57,610 nucleotides of DNA from Oscillospiraceae bacterium (GTDB lineage Bacteria; Bacillota; Clostridia; Oscillospirales; Oscillospiraceae). Under the pieces are notes generated by a model. It ran no database searches and had not been told where the DNA came from. It saw only the letters and a list, made by a program, of their open reading frames with translations. Shown one piece after another: positions 17,217-25,363 of the stretch (position 1 is its first letter; each line of letters starts with the position of its first letter). The DNA is taken from positions 1 through 57,610 of the forward strand of contig JAKSQD010000008.1 in assembly GCA_024404315.1 (NCBI GenBank), written 5' to 3'. Position numbers and translations under genes: made by a program.

Positions 17217-17245
17217 ATCGTACACCATATTCCACAAAAAGTCAA
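17217..17245 (-). promoter_or_regulatory. Promoter of the PPi-phosphofructokinase gene
   Basis: On the minus strand TTGACT (17245-17240), a 17-base spacer and TACGAT (17222-17217), about 40 bases upstream of the start codon. Confidence 0.6.
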
Positions 17246-17330
17246 GCTCTGTTCACTGGGACTTTCGGCAGTTAGATAAGTAACAAACAGATTGAATATG
17301 TGCAATATTTTTGTGTATGAAAGATAAATT

Positions 17331-17344
17331 ACGATATATATCGT
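17331..17344. promoter_or_regulatory. Perfect 14-base palindrome between glycolytic genes
   Basis: ACGATATATATCGT is a perfect palindrome midway between the two divergent promoters (17217-17245 and 17425-17453). It could be a shared operator; no regulator is identified. Confidence 0.35.
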
Positions 17345-17424
17345 TAAAAAACGCAAGTTTATCTCTTGAAAATCTTCTTGCGCTTCCACTCATTCAATTA
17401 CCGTGCAAATAAATTATAAACCTC

Positions 17425-17453
17425 TTGCAATTTTCAATGACTTCTGTTAAAAT
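17425..17453 (+). promoter_or_regulatory. Promoter of the aldolase gene
   Basis: TTGCAA (17425-17430), a 17-base spacer and TAAAAT (17448-17453), 31 bases before the start codon. The context TCTTGCAATTTT is shared with the promoter at 9070. Confidence 0.65.
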
Positions 17454-17484
17454 ATAAAAGTAAATTTTAGAAGGAGTTGATCTC

Positions 17485-18453
17485 ATGCCTCTCGTTAATA
17501 CCAAAGAGATGTTTGCAAAGGCCTATAACGGTGGTTACGCCGTCGGCGCTTTCAACGTCAACAACATGGAAATCGTTCAGGGTATCACCGAGGCTGCCGG
17601 TGAGCTGAAGAGCCCCGTCATCCTCCAGGTTTCTAAGGGCGCTCGTGCTTACGCCAACCATAAGTATCTGGTTGCTATGGTTAAGGCTGCTGTCGAGGAG
17701 AATCCCGAGATTCCTATCGCTCTGCACCTGGATCACGGCGATACCTTTGAGCTGTGCAAGTCCTGCATCGACGGTGGCTTTACCTCCGTCATGATCGATG
17801 CTTCCTCCAAGTCCTTCGAGGACAACATTGCTCTGACCAAGAAGGTCGTCGAGTACGCACACGATCACGGTGTCGTTGTCGAGGCCGAGCTGGGCACCCT
17901 GGCTGGCGTTGAGGACGAAGTCGTTGTCGAGGCCGGCCACGAGTCCTACACTCGTCCCGAGGAAGTCGAAGAGTTCGTTTCCCGTACTGGCTGCGACTCT
18001 CTGGCTATCGCTATCGGCACCTCTCACGGCGCTTACAAGTTCACCGCTGCTCAGTGCACCCGCAATGCTGAGGGCATCCTGGTTCCCCCTCCCCTGCGTT
18101 TCGACGTTCTGAAGGGTTGCATCGAGCGTCTGCCCGGTTTCCCCATCGTTCTGCACGGTTCTTCTTCCGTTCCCCAGGAGTTCGTCAAGATGGTCAATCA
18201 GTACGGCGGCAACATGCCCGACGCAATCGGCATCCCCGAGGATCAGCTGCGTGAAGCTGCAAAGCTGGCTGTCTGCAAGATCAATATCGACTCCGATATC
18301 CGTCTGGCAATGACCGGCAACATCCGTAAGTACTTCGCCGAGCATCCCGATCACTTCGATCCTCGCCAGTACCTGAAGCCCGCTCGTCAGGCTGTTAAGG
18401 ACATGGTCGCTCATAAGATCGTCAACGTTCTGGGTTCCGACGGCAAGGCTTAA
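17485..18453 (+). CDS. fba: Class II fructose-bisphosphate aldolase
   Basis: A 322-residue zinc-dependent aldolase that splits fructose 1,6-bisphosphate. The N-terminus GGYAVGAFNVNNME and LHLDHGDTFELC (catalytic Asp and zinc His), VEAELGTLAGVEDE, GTSHGAYKF and VLHGSSSVP are typical, and the late KINIDSDIRLAM binds phosphate. The ribosome site AAGGAG lies at a good distance before the ATG. Strong codon bias suggests high expression. It is divergent from the PPi-phosphofructokinase gene and is ended by the hairpin at 18493-18522. Confidence 0.94.
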   Translation: MPLVNTKEMFAKAYNGGYAVGAFNVNNMEIVQGITEAAGELKSPVILQVSKGARAYANHKYLVAMVKAAVEENPEIPIALHLDHGDTFELCKSCIDGGFTSVMIDASSKSFEDNIALTKKVVEYAHDHGVVVEAELGTLAGVEDEVVVEAGHESYTRPEEVEEFVSRTGCDSLAIAIGTSHGAYKFTAAQCTRNAEGILVPPPLRFDVLKGCIERLPGFPIVLHGSSSVPQEFVKMVNQYGGNMPDAIGIPEDQLREAAKLAVCKINIDSDIRLAMTGNIRKYFAEHPDHFDPRQYLKPARQAVKDMVAHKIVNVLGSDGKA

Positions 18454-18492
18454 TCAGTTATATCCTGATTTAGCTGCTAGTTAAACAAGTTC

Positions 18493-18527
18493 GCCCCGGT
18501 GAGGTTTTCGCCTTGCCGGGGCTTTTT
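18493..18527 (+). terminator. Terminator of the aldolase gene
   Basis: GCCCCGG (18493-18499) pairs with CCGGGGC (18516-18522); wobble pairs extend the stem inward. TTTTT follows. Confidence 0.85.
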
Positions 18528-18555
18528 CCAACACATTGATATACGGAGGAATGAC

Positions 18556-18921
18556 ATGAAAAAGATTGATCTTTCAGAAATGTGTGAGAACACCTGCATT
18601 CATGAAGATGCAGTGGCATATGTGAAAGCCAACATGCCGGATGAAGACCCGGTTTATATGGTGGCAGAGCTGTTTAAGGTCTTTGGAGACTCCACCCGTG
18701 CTCGTATTATCTGCGCTCTTTCCATTTCTGAACTCTGTGTCTGCGATTTAAGCAGCATTTTGAATATGTCTCAATCTGCCGTGTCACATCAACTCCGAAT
18801 CTTAAAACAGGGAAGGATTGTCAAAAATCGTAGAGTAGGGAAGGCCGTTTATTATTCCCTTGATGACGATCATATTAAAAATCTGTTTGCCCTCGCTTTC
18901 GACCATGTAATGGAAGATTGA
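18556..18921 (+). CDS. ArsR/SmtB-family metal sensor, CadC-like
   Basis: A 121-residue winged-helix repressor. The alpha-3 site ELCVCDL is the CxC motif of CadC-type cadmium/lead/zinc sensors, and the N-terminal CENTC pair matches the second Cys pair of that site, so a soft metal or zinc is the likely ligand. SQSAVSHQLRILKQGRIVKNRR is the DNA-reading helix-turn-helix and wing region. ATG 18556 follows CGGAGG. Only about 30 bases separate it from the aldolase terminator. The next gene is an NhaC-family antiporter, not the usual P-type ATPase. A small palindrome, ATTTGATTCAAT (18924-18935), lies between the two genes. Confidence 0.82.
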   Translation: MKKIDLSEMCENTCIHEDAVAYVKANMPDEDPVYMVAELFKVFGDSTRARIICALSISELCVCDLSSILNMSQSAVSHQLRILKQGRIVKNRRVGKAVYYSLDDDHIKNLFALAFDHVMED

Positions 18922-18973
18922 GCATTTGATTCAATTTGAGAGAGAAATTAAATAAAGAAAGGTTTGATGCCAA

Positions 18974-20311
18974 ATGGACTACGGAATTCTCACACTGCTT
19001 CCGCCGTTTGCAATGCTGGTTTTCGCTATTAAAACGAAAAAATCCTTTGAAACCCTGGTATTTGGTTCATTGGTAGCATTTATTATCACAGATGGAATTT
19101 GTTTTCTTGCCCCGTGGTGTGATATGCTGCTAGAAGAATGCAGCAACGCAGATAACCAGTATATTTTGTTACTTTGCGGATTGTTCGGCAGTCTGATTTT
19201 CTTATTAAAGGATGCAAAAGGAACCATGGGCTTTTCTCAGTTCATGTCCAAAGTCTGTAAAACAGAACCCATGATCCTCCTTACTTCCGTGGTAATGGGA
19301 ATTATCATTTTTGTGGATGATTATCTAAACATTATGACTGTCGGAACCTGCATGAATGATGTTTGTGATGAGCATCGGATTCCAAGAGAATCTTTGGCCT
19401 ACATCGTAGATTCTACCAGCGCTCCTATGTGCGCTTTGGTTCCTTTTTCTACTTGGGCCGTGTTCTATGCCGGAATCTTCTATACAGAACAAAGCGTCAT
19501 TGACCTGGGGTATGGTTCTGGTCTTAGCACTTACATTCACGCCATTCCGCTGATGTTTTATCCCATCATGGCTCTGGTTTTAACCTTTCTATTTGCCGCT
19601 GGAATTTTGCCTAAGCTTGGCCCCATGAAAAAAGCCTATGAACGGGTTCAACTTGGAGATTGTACGCCAGTTGGAGCTTCCAATAAACACATGGAAGAAG
19701 GGGATATCATTGATTTCCTCGTTCCCATTGGTGTTCTGATTGGCGGAACCATCATAACCGGCGATATGCTGATTGCTATCATCGCTACGCTGTTTGTGTG
19801 CTTGATTTTTTATTTGGTTCGAAAAAAGATGAATTTCGACCGTTTCTTTGAGCTTTTTATGGCTGGATTTGCGGATATGATTCCTGTTTTGGCAATTTTG
19901 CTTTCCTCTTTCATGGTTCGAAATGCGTGTGGCCGCATGAATCTTTCTGAATATGTGATTTCCTGCGTCAAACCAATTCTAAACGCTCAAATTCTTCCGT
20001 GTATCATCTTCCTTTTGATTGCTGGCTTAACCTTTGTGACCAGCTCTTTCTGGGGAATTGAAGCCATTTCGATTCCAATCGTAGTTCCTCTGTGCATGGC
20101 CTTGGGAGGAAATCTGCTTTTGGTTCTGGCATCCGTCGTTTCTGGCGGTGTTTTTGGCAGTCACGCTTGTTTCTATTCTGACGCAACTGTTCTTTCTTCG
20201 GTTACTTGTAAGATTGATAACATTGACCACGCTATGACACAGCTTCCTTATGCTGTGCTTGGCGCAGTTCTGTCTGCTGTGGCTTATTTGCTCTGCGGGT
20301 TCTTCCTGTAA
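18974..20311 (+). CDS. NhaC-family Na+/H+ antiporter-like permease
   Basis: A 445-residue integral membrane protein with about 11-12 hydrophobic helices, of the NhaC/ion-transporter superfamily. VDDYLNIMTVGTCM, DSTSAPMCALVPFSTW and SHACFYSDATVLSS are the conserved polar stretches of this family. Family members exchange Na+ for protons or for metabolites such as malate/lactate or amino acids, so the substrate is open. It follows the CadC-like sensor by 52 bases and is probably co-transcribed with it. A weak AGAAAGG site lies about 12 bases before the ATG. A 12-base-pair terminator follows. Confidence 0.8.
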   Translation: MDYGILTLLPPFAMLVFAIKTKKSFETLVFGSLVAFIITDGICFLAPWCDMLLEECSNADNQYILLLCGLFGSLIFLLKDAKGTMGFSQFMSKVCKTEPMILLTSVVMGIIIFVDDYLNIMTVGTCMNDVCDEHRIPRESLAYIVDSTSAPMCALVPFSTWAVFYAGIFYTEQSVIDLGYGSGLSTYIHAIPLMFYPIMALVLTFLFAAGILPKLGPMKKAYERVQLGDCTPVGASNKHMEEGDIIDFLVPIGVLIGGTIITGDMLIAIIATLFVCLIFYLVRKKMNFDRFFELFMAGFADMIPVLAILLSSFMVRNACGRMNLSEYVISCVKPILNAQILPCIIFLLIAGLTFVTSSFWGIEAISIPIVVPLCMALGGNLLLVLASVVSGGVFGSHACFYSDATVLSSVTCKIDNIDHAMTQLPYAVLGAVLSAVAYLLCGFFL

Positions 20312-20331
20312 AATACAATTAAATAAATGAG

Positions 20332-20375
20332 AAAACCGGAGCTTCCTCTTTAAAAAATGGCAGCTCCGGTTTTTG
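20332..20375. terminator. Bidirectional terminator
   Basis: A perfect 12-base-pair stem AAAACCGGAGCT (20332-20343)/AGCTCCGGTTTT (20362-20373), with T runs on the plus strand and T-rich sequence on the minus strand. It serves the antiporter and the convergent coiled-coil gene. Confidence 0.8.
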
Positions 20376-20378
20376 ATG

Positions 20379-21347
20379 TTATACCATCTGTTCTTTACAA
20401 GGCTCTTCACAGGCCCACGCAAGAACCAATTCACGGCGACGAGCTTCCAGAGATGTAATCTGACTCTCTGTTTCTGTACTCAGGATAGAGAGTCGGTTCA
20501 TGGTACTGTTGATACTGTTCTGGATCTGATAAATTTCGTTTTGAGAAGCTTGGATTTGTTTTTGGACAGAGAGGTCGGTGAAGATATTGTCAAAAAACCA
20601 ATCCATTGTTTTGGTAAAGGTGTCAAAACTAACCTGAATATTTGCATCAATTGAGATATCCAGCAGTTCTGTCCGAAAATCCTTGAGCTGTTTCTGCAAG
20701 AGAGTGATATAAGTTTGAGCTGTATCCAGATGGTCATGCTTTGCCAGGCTGGAAAATGTTCCGCCGACCAGAATGTCATATTTTCCCCAGCCTTCGGCTT
20801 TGTTCAGTTCTGTGAAAATGCTGTCACAGGTCGATAAAGCTCGATTTCCTGCGGAAATAGCTTCATCAAGATCTTTTTTCTGCGCTTGGTAGAACAAAAG
20901 CGTATCTTCAAGCGCAAGAAGATGTTCCGAGGTCGGAGAGGAGCAATTCTTTAACTCATTTGCCCAATAACTGATAAGGTGGTTTAATTCCAGTTGGCTT
21001 TGCTGAATCTGAGCATACTGATTTTGCAGAGCGGCCAATTCTTTTTCGTTGGCTTGATAGGCTTGATTGGCCGCTTCATATCGCTCTTCGGCACGCTGAA
21101 TGATGTTGCGGTTTTGCGTTTGAAGCTCTCCTTTTTTACCAGTTATTGTTCTCAAAAGGTTCAGAAGAGAAATTTGATCCAACTTTTCCAAGTCGAAACG
21201 AACTTTTCGAAGAGTAGCCTGCGCTTCTTGCACCGAAGCATAGCGTGACTTTCTTTCGCGCATTCGGTCATCGAGTTTGATTTCAACAGAAGCTTTTTTT
21301 AGAATTTGCTCTTGAAGATACTCTATTCTTTGTTGGTTCTCGTTCAT
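20379..21347 (-). CDS. Coiled-coil protein of unknown function
   Basis: I do not recognise this 322-residue protein. Long heptad-like stretches cover about 1-135 (KASVEIKLDDRMRERKSRY, then AANQAYQANEKELAALQNQY) and 245-310 (VQKQIQASQNEIYQIQNSIN), flanking a less regular middle with LVGGTFSSLAKHDHLDTAQTY. There is no signal peptide or membrane helix, so it should be cytosolic. The layout, two coiled coils around a small core, resembles structural or toxic-ion/stress proteins, but no family is certain. The ATG has GAGGTG upstream. It lies alone between the antiporter and the recombinase. Confidence 0.6.
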   Translation of the reverse strand: MNENQQRIEYLQEQILKKASVEIKLDDRMRERKSRYASVQEAQATLRKVRFDLEKLDQISLLNLLRTITGKKGELQTQNRNIIQRAEERYEAANQAYQANEKELAALQNQYAQIQQSQLELNHLISYWANELKNCSSPTSEHLLALEDTLLFYQAQKKDLDEAISAGNRALSTCDSIFTELNKAEGWGKYDILVGGTFSSLAKHDHLDTAQTYITLLQKQLKDFRTELLDISIDANIQVSFDTFTKTMDWFFDNIFTDLSVQKQIQASQNEIYQIQNSINSTMNRLSILSTETESQITSLEARRRELVLAWACEEPCKEQMV

Positions 21348-21429
21348 GTTTTTTTCACCTCTTGTTCGATTGTTAGATACAGAATAATATACAATGAGTA
21401 AAAGTGGTTAAAAGAATGTAAATTCAAAG

Positions 21430-21451
21430 ATTAAGCTCAAATTAAGCTCAA
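21430..21451. repeat. Tandem 11-base repeat near the recombinase
   Basis: ATTAAGCTCAA occurs twice in direct tandem (21430-21440, 21441-21451), about 20 bases beyond the stop codon of the tyrosine recombinase. Confidence 0.5.
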
Positions 21452-21471
21452 AAGGGGAGAGGTGCTTCTGT

Positions 21472-22458
21472 TTATCCTTTGTTTTCTGGCAATTTTTTTG
21501 CTCTCATAGAGGCAAGCGGATTTGCCCTTGCTGCAATACGGAGGTTTTCACTATCAACATGGGTATAAATCTGTGTGGTATTTAAGTTCTCGTGCCCAAG
21601 AACCTCTTGTAACGTTCTGACATCCACGCCATTTTGCAGCATCAAAGTAGCCGCAGTATGTCGAAGTTTGTGAGAGGAATAGATGGAAGAGTCTAAACCA
21701 GCTTCCAACAAACGTTTTTTTACCATTTTATGGACAGCTGCACGGGTAATTCTGGTTTTTCTGGAAGTGACAAAAAAAGCGTCTTTATCAATCAGTGTCA
21801 TGGCGTTGCGGATCACAACATAATCCGCAATTGCTTGCTTGCAGCCGTCGTTTAAGAACAAAATGCGTTCTTTGTTTCCTTTTCCTAGGATTCTAACCGT
21901 ATTTTCACGAATATCCATTACATTAATGCCGATTAACTCAGAAATACGAAGGCCGCAGTTCAAAAACAGCATCAAAATACAATAATCCCGTTCTTTGTTT
22001 TCACCATCTACTGACTCCAGAAGCTGGATGCTTTCGTCCAAACTCAAATATCTGGGAAGAGACTTTTTCAAGCGGGGGAAATCCAAATCTTGAACCGGGT
22101 TATTTTCCATCTGATGTGTCTTGTTGGTCAGGTACTTGTAAAAGGAACGGATACTGGAAACCTTACGAGCACGGGAGGAGCTGGAAAGCTGTTTGTTGCG
22201 GGCGAGATAGGCGAGATAGTCATAAATCTCACTGAGAGAAATAGAGCTGACAAAATCCAGTGTGATATCCTGGATGGAAATAGAATCGGGCTTATCATCC
22301 ATAGAGGCCAGCCCACGCCGCTGCTTCATATACCGGAGGAAACTCCGCATGTCCAGAAAGTACTCGTCAACGGTCTGGGAGGAATGTCCCTGCACGGATT
22401 CATGGTAAGATAGAAAATCAATCAGAATTTTAGGTGATTCGCTGCGATAATCATTCAT
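21472..22458 (-). CDS. Xer-type tyrosine recombinase
   Basis: A 328-residue site-specific recombinase. Residues about 8-95 form the SAM-like core-binding domain; the catalytic domain shows the first Arg in NCGLRISELIGINVMD, a Lys in GKGNKERILFL, HKLRHTAATLM (His-x-x-Arg), GHENLNTTQIYTHV with the final His and the nucleophilic Tyr. All catalytic residues appear intact. Length and layout fit XerC/XerD-like housekeeping recombinases rather than large integrases. The ribosome site is weak. The upstream sequence has a cloverleaf-like hairpin flanked by 14-base direct repeats. Confidence 0.85.
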   Translation of the reverse strand: MNDYRSESPKILIDFLSYHESVQGHSSQTVDEYFLDMRSFLRYMKQRRGLASMDDKPDSISIQDITLDFVSSISLSEIYDYLAYLARNKQLSSSSRARKVSSIRSFYKYLTNKTHQMENNPVQDLDFPRLKKSLPRYLSLDESIQLLESVDGENKERDYCILMLFLNCGLRISELIGINVMDIRENTVRILGKGNKERILFLNDGCKQAIADYVVIRNAMTLIDKDAFFVTSRKTRITRAAVHKMVKKRLLEAGLDSSIYSSHKLRHTAATLMLQNGVDVRTLQEVLGHENLNTTQIYTHVDSENLRIAARANPLASMRAKKLPENKG

Positions 22459-22527
22459 AGGTCAAATACCAGCCTTTTCGGGTCAAATTGCGGAGAAGTG
22501 GGTTTTCGCCTACACTCAATTCCACAA

Positions 22528-22634
22528 AATTTTTATTTTGTTTACTTTTGCGTCTTGCTTCAGAAGCCCCTTCTCCAGGTATGCCTGGTTTAAAACGCTG
22601 GGGCTTCTGTTATTTTTCTGAATTTTTATTTTGT
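22528..22634. repeat. 14-base direct repeats bracketing a hairpin
   Basis: AATTTTTATTTTGT occurs at 22528-22541 and again at 22621-22634, on either side of a 79-base segment with a long hairpin. It could be a target-site duplication around a tiny insertion, or chance in AT-rich sequence. Confidence 0.45.
22561..22609. terminator. Cloverleaf-like hairpin between radA and the recombinase gene
   Basis: CAGAAGCCCC (22561-22570) pairs with GGGGCTTCTG (22600-22609); within the loop CCAGG-TATG-CCTGG (22575-22588) forms a second small stem. A T-rich tail follows on the plus strand only, although both neighbouring genes are on the minus strand. It may still end or slow radA transcripts. Confidence 0.45.
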
Positions 22635-22642
22635 CCGATTTG

Positions 22643-24007
22643 TCACATCAGAACAGCCAAGGCCTCTCGAATATTTTTGACAGGGATCAGCTGCAAACCA
22701 GAAATTTCGATTTCTTGTAATTTACTGCTGTTGCGAGCCGGGATCATACACTTGGTGAATCCCAGGCGGCGCACCTCGCTCAAGCGCTGGCTCAATCCAT
22801 TTACGGTACGCAGTTCCCCGGTCAATCCTACTTCACCGATGGCAGCCAAGTCATTTGGAACTGGTATCCCCCGAAAACTCGACGCAAATGCCAAAATTGT
22901 TGCCAGGTCTGCCGCCGGTTCTCCCAGGTTCAGACCGCCAATCACGTTCAGATAGGCATCACAGCCTCCCACGTTCATACCCCCTCTTTTTTCCAAAACA
23001 GCCATCAAAAGCATACAACGGTTATAATCAATGCCGTTGCTGGTTCTTCTGGGCACCGCAGAACTGGAGCTAGTGACCAGCGCTTGAACCTCAGCTAAAA
23101 CAGGACGAATCCCTTCCATGACGCAGGTCACGCAGGTTCCAGGCGCATTTTCTGGCCGTCCACTCAACAGCATTTCAGAAGGATTCGGAACTTCTGCAAG
23201 CCCTTCATCCAACATTTCAAAGACTCCTATCTCATTTGTTGCACCAAAACGATTTTTGGTTGCTCTCAAAATCCGATACGAAAGGTGCTGCTCTCCCTCA
23301 AACGACAGAACGCAGTCCACCATATGTTCTAGCACCTTTGGGCCAGCGATGGATCCTTCTTTGTTGATGTGTCCGATGACAAAAATGGTCAGCCCCTCCC
23401 CTTTTGCTAACTCCATCAATGCCATGGTACACTGTTTTACCTGTGTAATACTGCCTGGCAAAGAGTCAGAACCATCGGTCATAATCGTTTGAATCGAGTC
23501 AATAATCAGAAGATCCGGTTTTACAGCACGCACAGCATCCGTAATATCCCCAAGCTTGGTCTCAGAAAGAACATATAATGTTTCGCCTGAGACATGGAGC
23601 CGTTGGGCTCTTAACTTAATTTGTCGTGCGGATTCTTCACCAGAAGCGTATAATACAGTGTGTTCTTTGCACAATTCATTACAAATCTGCAACATTAGGG
23701 TAGATTTACCAATGCCGGGAGCGCCGCCAACCAAGACCAGACTTCCACGAACAGCGCCACCGCCCAGAACACGATCTAACTCACTCATACCGGTTAAAAA
23801 ACGCAGTTCTTCGGTGATTTCTACTTCTGCAATCTTTTGTGGTCCCACATGAGCGTGAATAGCAGTTCGGAGACCACCCGAAGGAGATGGCTTCTCTGTT
23901 GGCCGTTCTACAATGGTATTCCAATTTCCGCAAGCAGGGCATCTTCCTTGCCATTTTGGAAACTCATTTCCGCAGGATGTGCAGTAAAATAGGGTTTTTG
24001 TCTTCAT
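22643..24007 (-). CDS. radA: DNA repair protein RadA (Sms)
   Basis: A 454-residue RecA-like helicase that helps branch migration in recombination. The N-terminal zinc finger CTSCG...CPACGNW (10-29) is followed by Walker A GGAPGIGKST (about 93-102), the RadA-specific KNRFG motif (about 250), and a C-terminal Lon-protease-like domain (GLTGELRTVNGLSQRLSEV) lacking peptidase activity. Length is normal. The start overlaps the stop of the upstream cwlD-like gene by four bases (ATGA), with AAGGAG inside that gene, so the two are translationally coupled. Confidence 0.94.
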   Translation of the reverse strand: MKTKTLFYCTSCGNEFPKWQGRCPACGNWNTIVERPTEKPSPSGGLRTAIHAHVGPQKIAEVEITEELRFLTGMSELDRVLGGGAVRGSLVLVGGAPGIGKSTLMLQICNELCKEHTVLYASGEESARQIKLRAQRLHVSGETLYVLSETKLGDITDAVRAVKPDLLIIDSIQTIMTDGSDSLPGSITQVKQCTMALMELAKGEGLTIFVIGHINKEGSIAGPKVLEHMVDCVLSFEGEQHLSYRILRATKNRFGATNEIGVFEMLDEGLAEVPNPSEMLLSGRPENAPGTCVTCVMEGIRPVLAEVQALVTSSSSAVPRRTSNGIDYNRCMLLMAVLEKRGGMNVGGCDAYLNVIGGLNLGEPAADLATILAFASSFRGIPVPNDLAAIGEVGLTGELRTVNGLSQRLSEVRRLGFTKCMIPARNSSKLQEIEISGLQLIPVKNIREALAVLM

Positions 24008-24723
24008 TGTATCGTTGCTCCTTGATCGGCTATGCCATTATCGTTATAAGTAAGATAAGATGCCACCATAATGGCTGCTAACTTGGTCTGATACGGTTCT
24101 GTTTCTAACAATGTGTCTTCTTCCGGGTTAGAAAGAAACCCGCATTCCACAAGAACCGCTCGACAAGAAATGTGGTTCATCAAATAAACGGTTTCTGGAA
24201 TTTGTGTTGCTTTTCGTTGATTGGACTCATCCAATACAGAACGGAATAATTCTTGCATTTGAACCGCCCAATGCTCGCTCACGGTATCATCATGAAAAAA
24301 CACCTGTGCACCATGAGAAGTTCTGTTAGAGAAATTGTTCTGATGGATACTGAGAAGAACTGCGTTTTCTGTCTCATTGACAACTTTAACTCGATTCATC
24401 AGGTCACTGCGTTTCTTTTGACGAATGGAATTTGCGTCTTCATCAGCAAGAGAAACATCAGAATCACGGAGCAGATAAGTAGAAACGCCAAATAAACCAC
24501 ACAGTTGATCGCTCTTTAAAGCAATCGAAAGATTGACTTGACTTTCCGGTGTTCCAGATATAGCAACCGCTCCACCATCTTCTCCTCCATGTCCCGCATC
24601 AATCACCAAGACACGGGAAGGCATACGACAAAAGCTAGAGACAGGACTTCCTCGTATATGATACCAAACACAAACGGCTACCAGGGTTGCGGCTATGAGC
24701 AGACAAATCATCTTCTTTTTCAT
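24004..24723 (-). CDS. cwlD: N-acetylmuramoyl-L-alanine amidase, CwlD-like
   Basis: A 239-residue zinc amidase (Amidase_3). Residues 5-22 form an N-terminal signal/anchor; VIDAGHGGEDGGA carries the first zinc His and Glu, SIHQNNF the second His, and VECGFLSNPEED the catalytic Glu. Small single-domain members in spore formers are CwlD, which starts muramic-delta-lactam formation in the spore cortex; the neighbouring CotJ and sigG genes support this reading. The start ATG at 24723 has GGTGATG upstream. A possible sigma-E-like -10, CATACGAT, lies at 24748-24741 on the minus strand, and a vegetative extended -10 (TGCTATAAT) further upstream. Confidence 0.82.
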   Translation of the reverse strand: MKKKMICLLIAATLVAVCVWYHIRGSPVSSFCRMPSRVLVIDAGHGGEDGGAVAISGTPESQVNLSIALKSDQLCGLFGVSTYLLRDSDVSLADEDANSIRQKKRSDLMNRVKVVNETENAVLLSIHQNNFSNRTSHGAQVFFHDDTVSEHWAVQMQELFRSVLDESNQRKATQIPETVYLMNHISCRAVLVECGFLSNPEEDTLLETEPYQTKLAAIMVASYLTYNDNGIADQGATIQ

Positions 24724-24818
24724 AAAGCATCACCAAAAGTATCGTATGCTCACTTTACTGATTATAGCACAGATATCCCCAAAAGAAAAGGAACTGTTTT
24801 TTCTTTTCCGTCATAGGA

Positions 24819-24870
24819 TGCTTTGCAGGCAGTCGAAACAAGTCGAATGGTTCCGAATACCTGCAAAGCA
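24819..24870 (+). promoter_or_regulatory. Stem-loop in the cotJ leader
   Basis: TGCTTTGCAGG (24819-24829) and CCTGCAAAGCA (24860-24870) form a perfect 11-base-pair stem with a 30-base loop, ending ten bases before the ribosome site of the CotJ fusion gene. There is no T run. A possible sigma-K-like -10, CATAGGATG, overlaps its start (24812-24820) with AC 17 bases upstream. Confidence 0.5.
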
Positions 24871-24893
24871 AACTGCCATAAGGAGGCATGATG

Positions 24894-25361
24894 ATGTTTT
24901 ACGAAAAAGAAACGCAGTTGACAGAAGCACCAGAATGGAATCAGTGTCCCTCTGCAAATGGAACGCTCCCTTCTTGTGCTCCTCTCGCTCAGTCCTATGT
25001 TCCTTATCAAGAAGAGGAGGCTAGAAAATACGATCAGCGGGAAGCGCTCGCACAGGGAACTCTTTTTCCTGGGCTTAACCTTCCTTTCTATAAAAGCATA
25101 GAAGGAGATCCCGTTCCAGTTACTCCCTTAACCGAGCTTCAGGCTCTCGGTTTTGTTCTGACCGAATTGGGGCTCTATCTGGATAGCCATCCAAAGGATC
25201 AAGAAGCCTTTGAACTGTTCCGTCAGTACGCCGCATTAGAAAAGCAAGGGAAAGCAGAGTACGAGAAAAAGTACGGATCTCTCACTCAGTGCAACGCCGC
25301 AGAACACAAACAGTATGAGTGGGTATGTGGCCCTTGGCCTTGGGAGATTGGAGGGAAATAA
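24894..25361 (+). CDS. cotJA-cotJB: Spore coat protein: CotJA-CotJB fusion
   Basis: A 155-residue protein joining two coat proteins normally made from separate genes. Residues about 30-75 match CotJA (AQSYVPYQEEEARKYD, then GTLFPGLNLPF); residues about 80-155 match CotJB (LQALGFVLTELGLYLDSHP, KAEYEKKYGSLT and the C-terminal YEWVCGPWPWEIGG). CotJA and CotJB are about 80-90 residues each in Bacillus, so both are nearly complete, and the reading frame is uninterrupted. Of three successive ATGs, 24894 is seven bases from AGGAGG. The stop is two bases before the cotJC start. It should act in the spore coat. Confidence 0.85.
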   Translation: MFYEKETQLTEAPEWNQCPSANGTLPSCAPLAQSYVPYQEEEARKYDQREALAQGTLFPGLNLPFYKSIEGDPVPVTPLTELQALGFVLTELGLYLDSHPKDQEAFELFRQYAALEKQGKAEYEKKYGSLTQCNAAEHKQYEWVCGPWPWEIGGK

Positions 25362-25363
25362 CT

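Noticed and set aside
15480..17279. A 599-residue plus-strand frame over the PPi-phosphofructokinase gene
   Set aside because: The minus-strand gene has all catalytic motifs; the antisense frame is Leu/Gly/Ser-rich and runs through its promoter.
21472..22458. The tyrosine recombinase as an integrase of a mobile island
   Set aside because: Length and layout match housekeeping Xer proteins, its neighbours are ordinary chromosomal genes such as radA, and no att repeats bounding an island were found.
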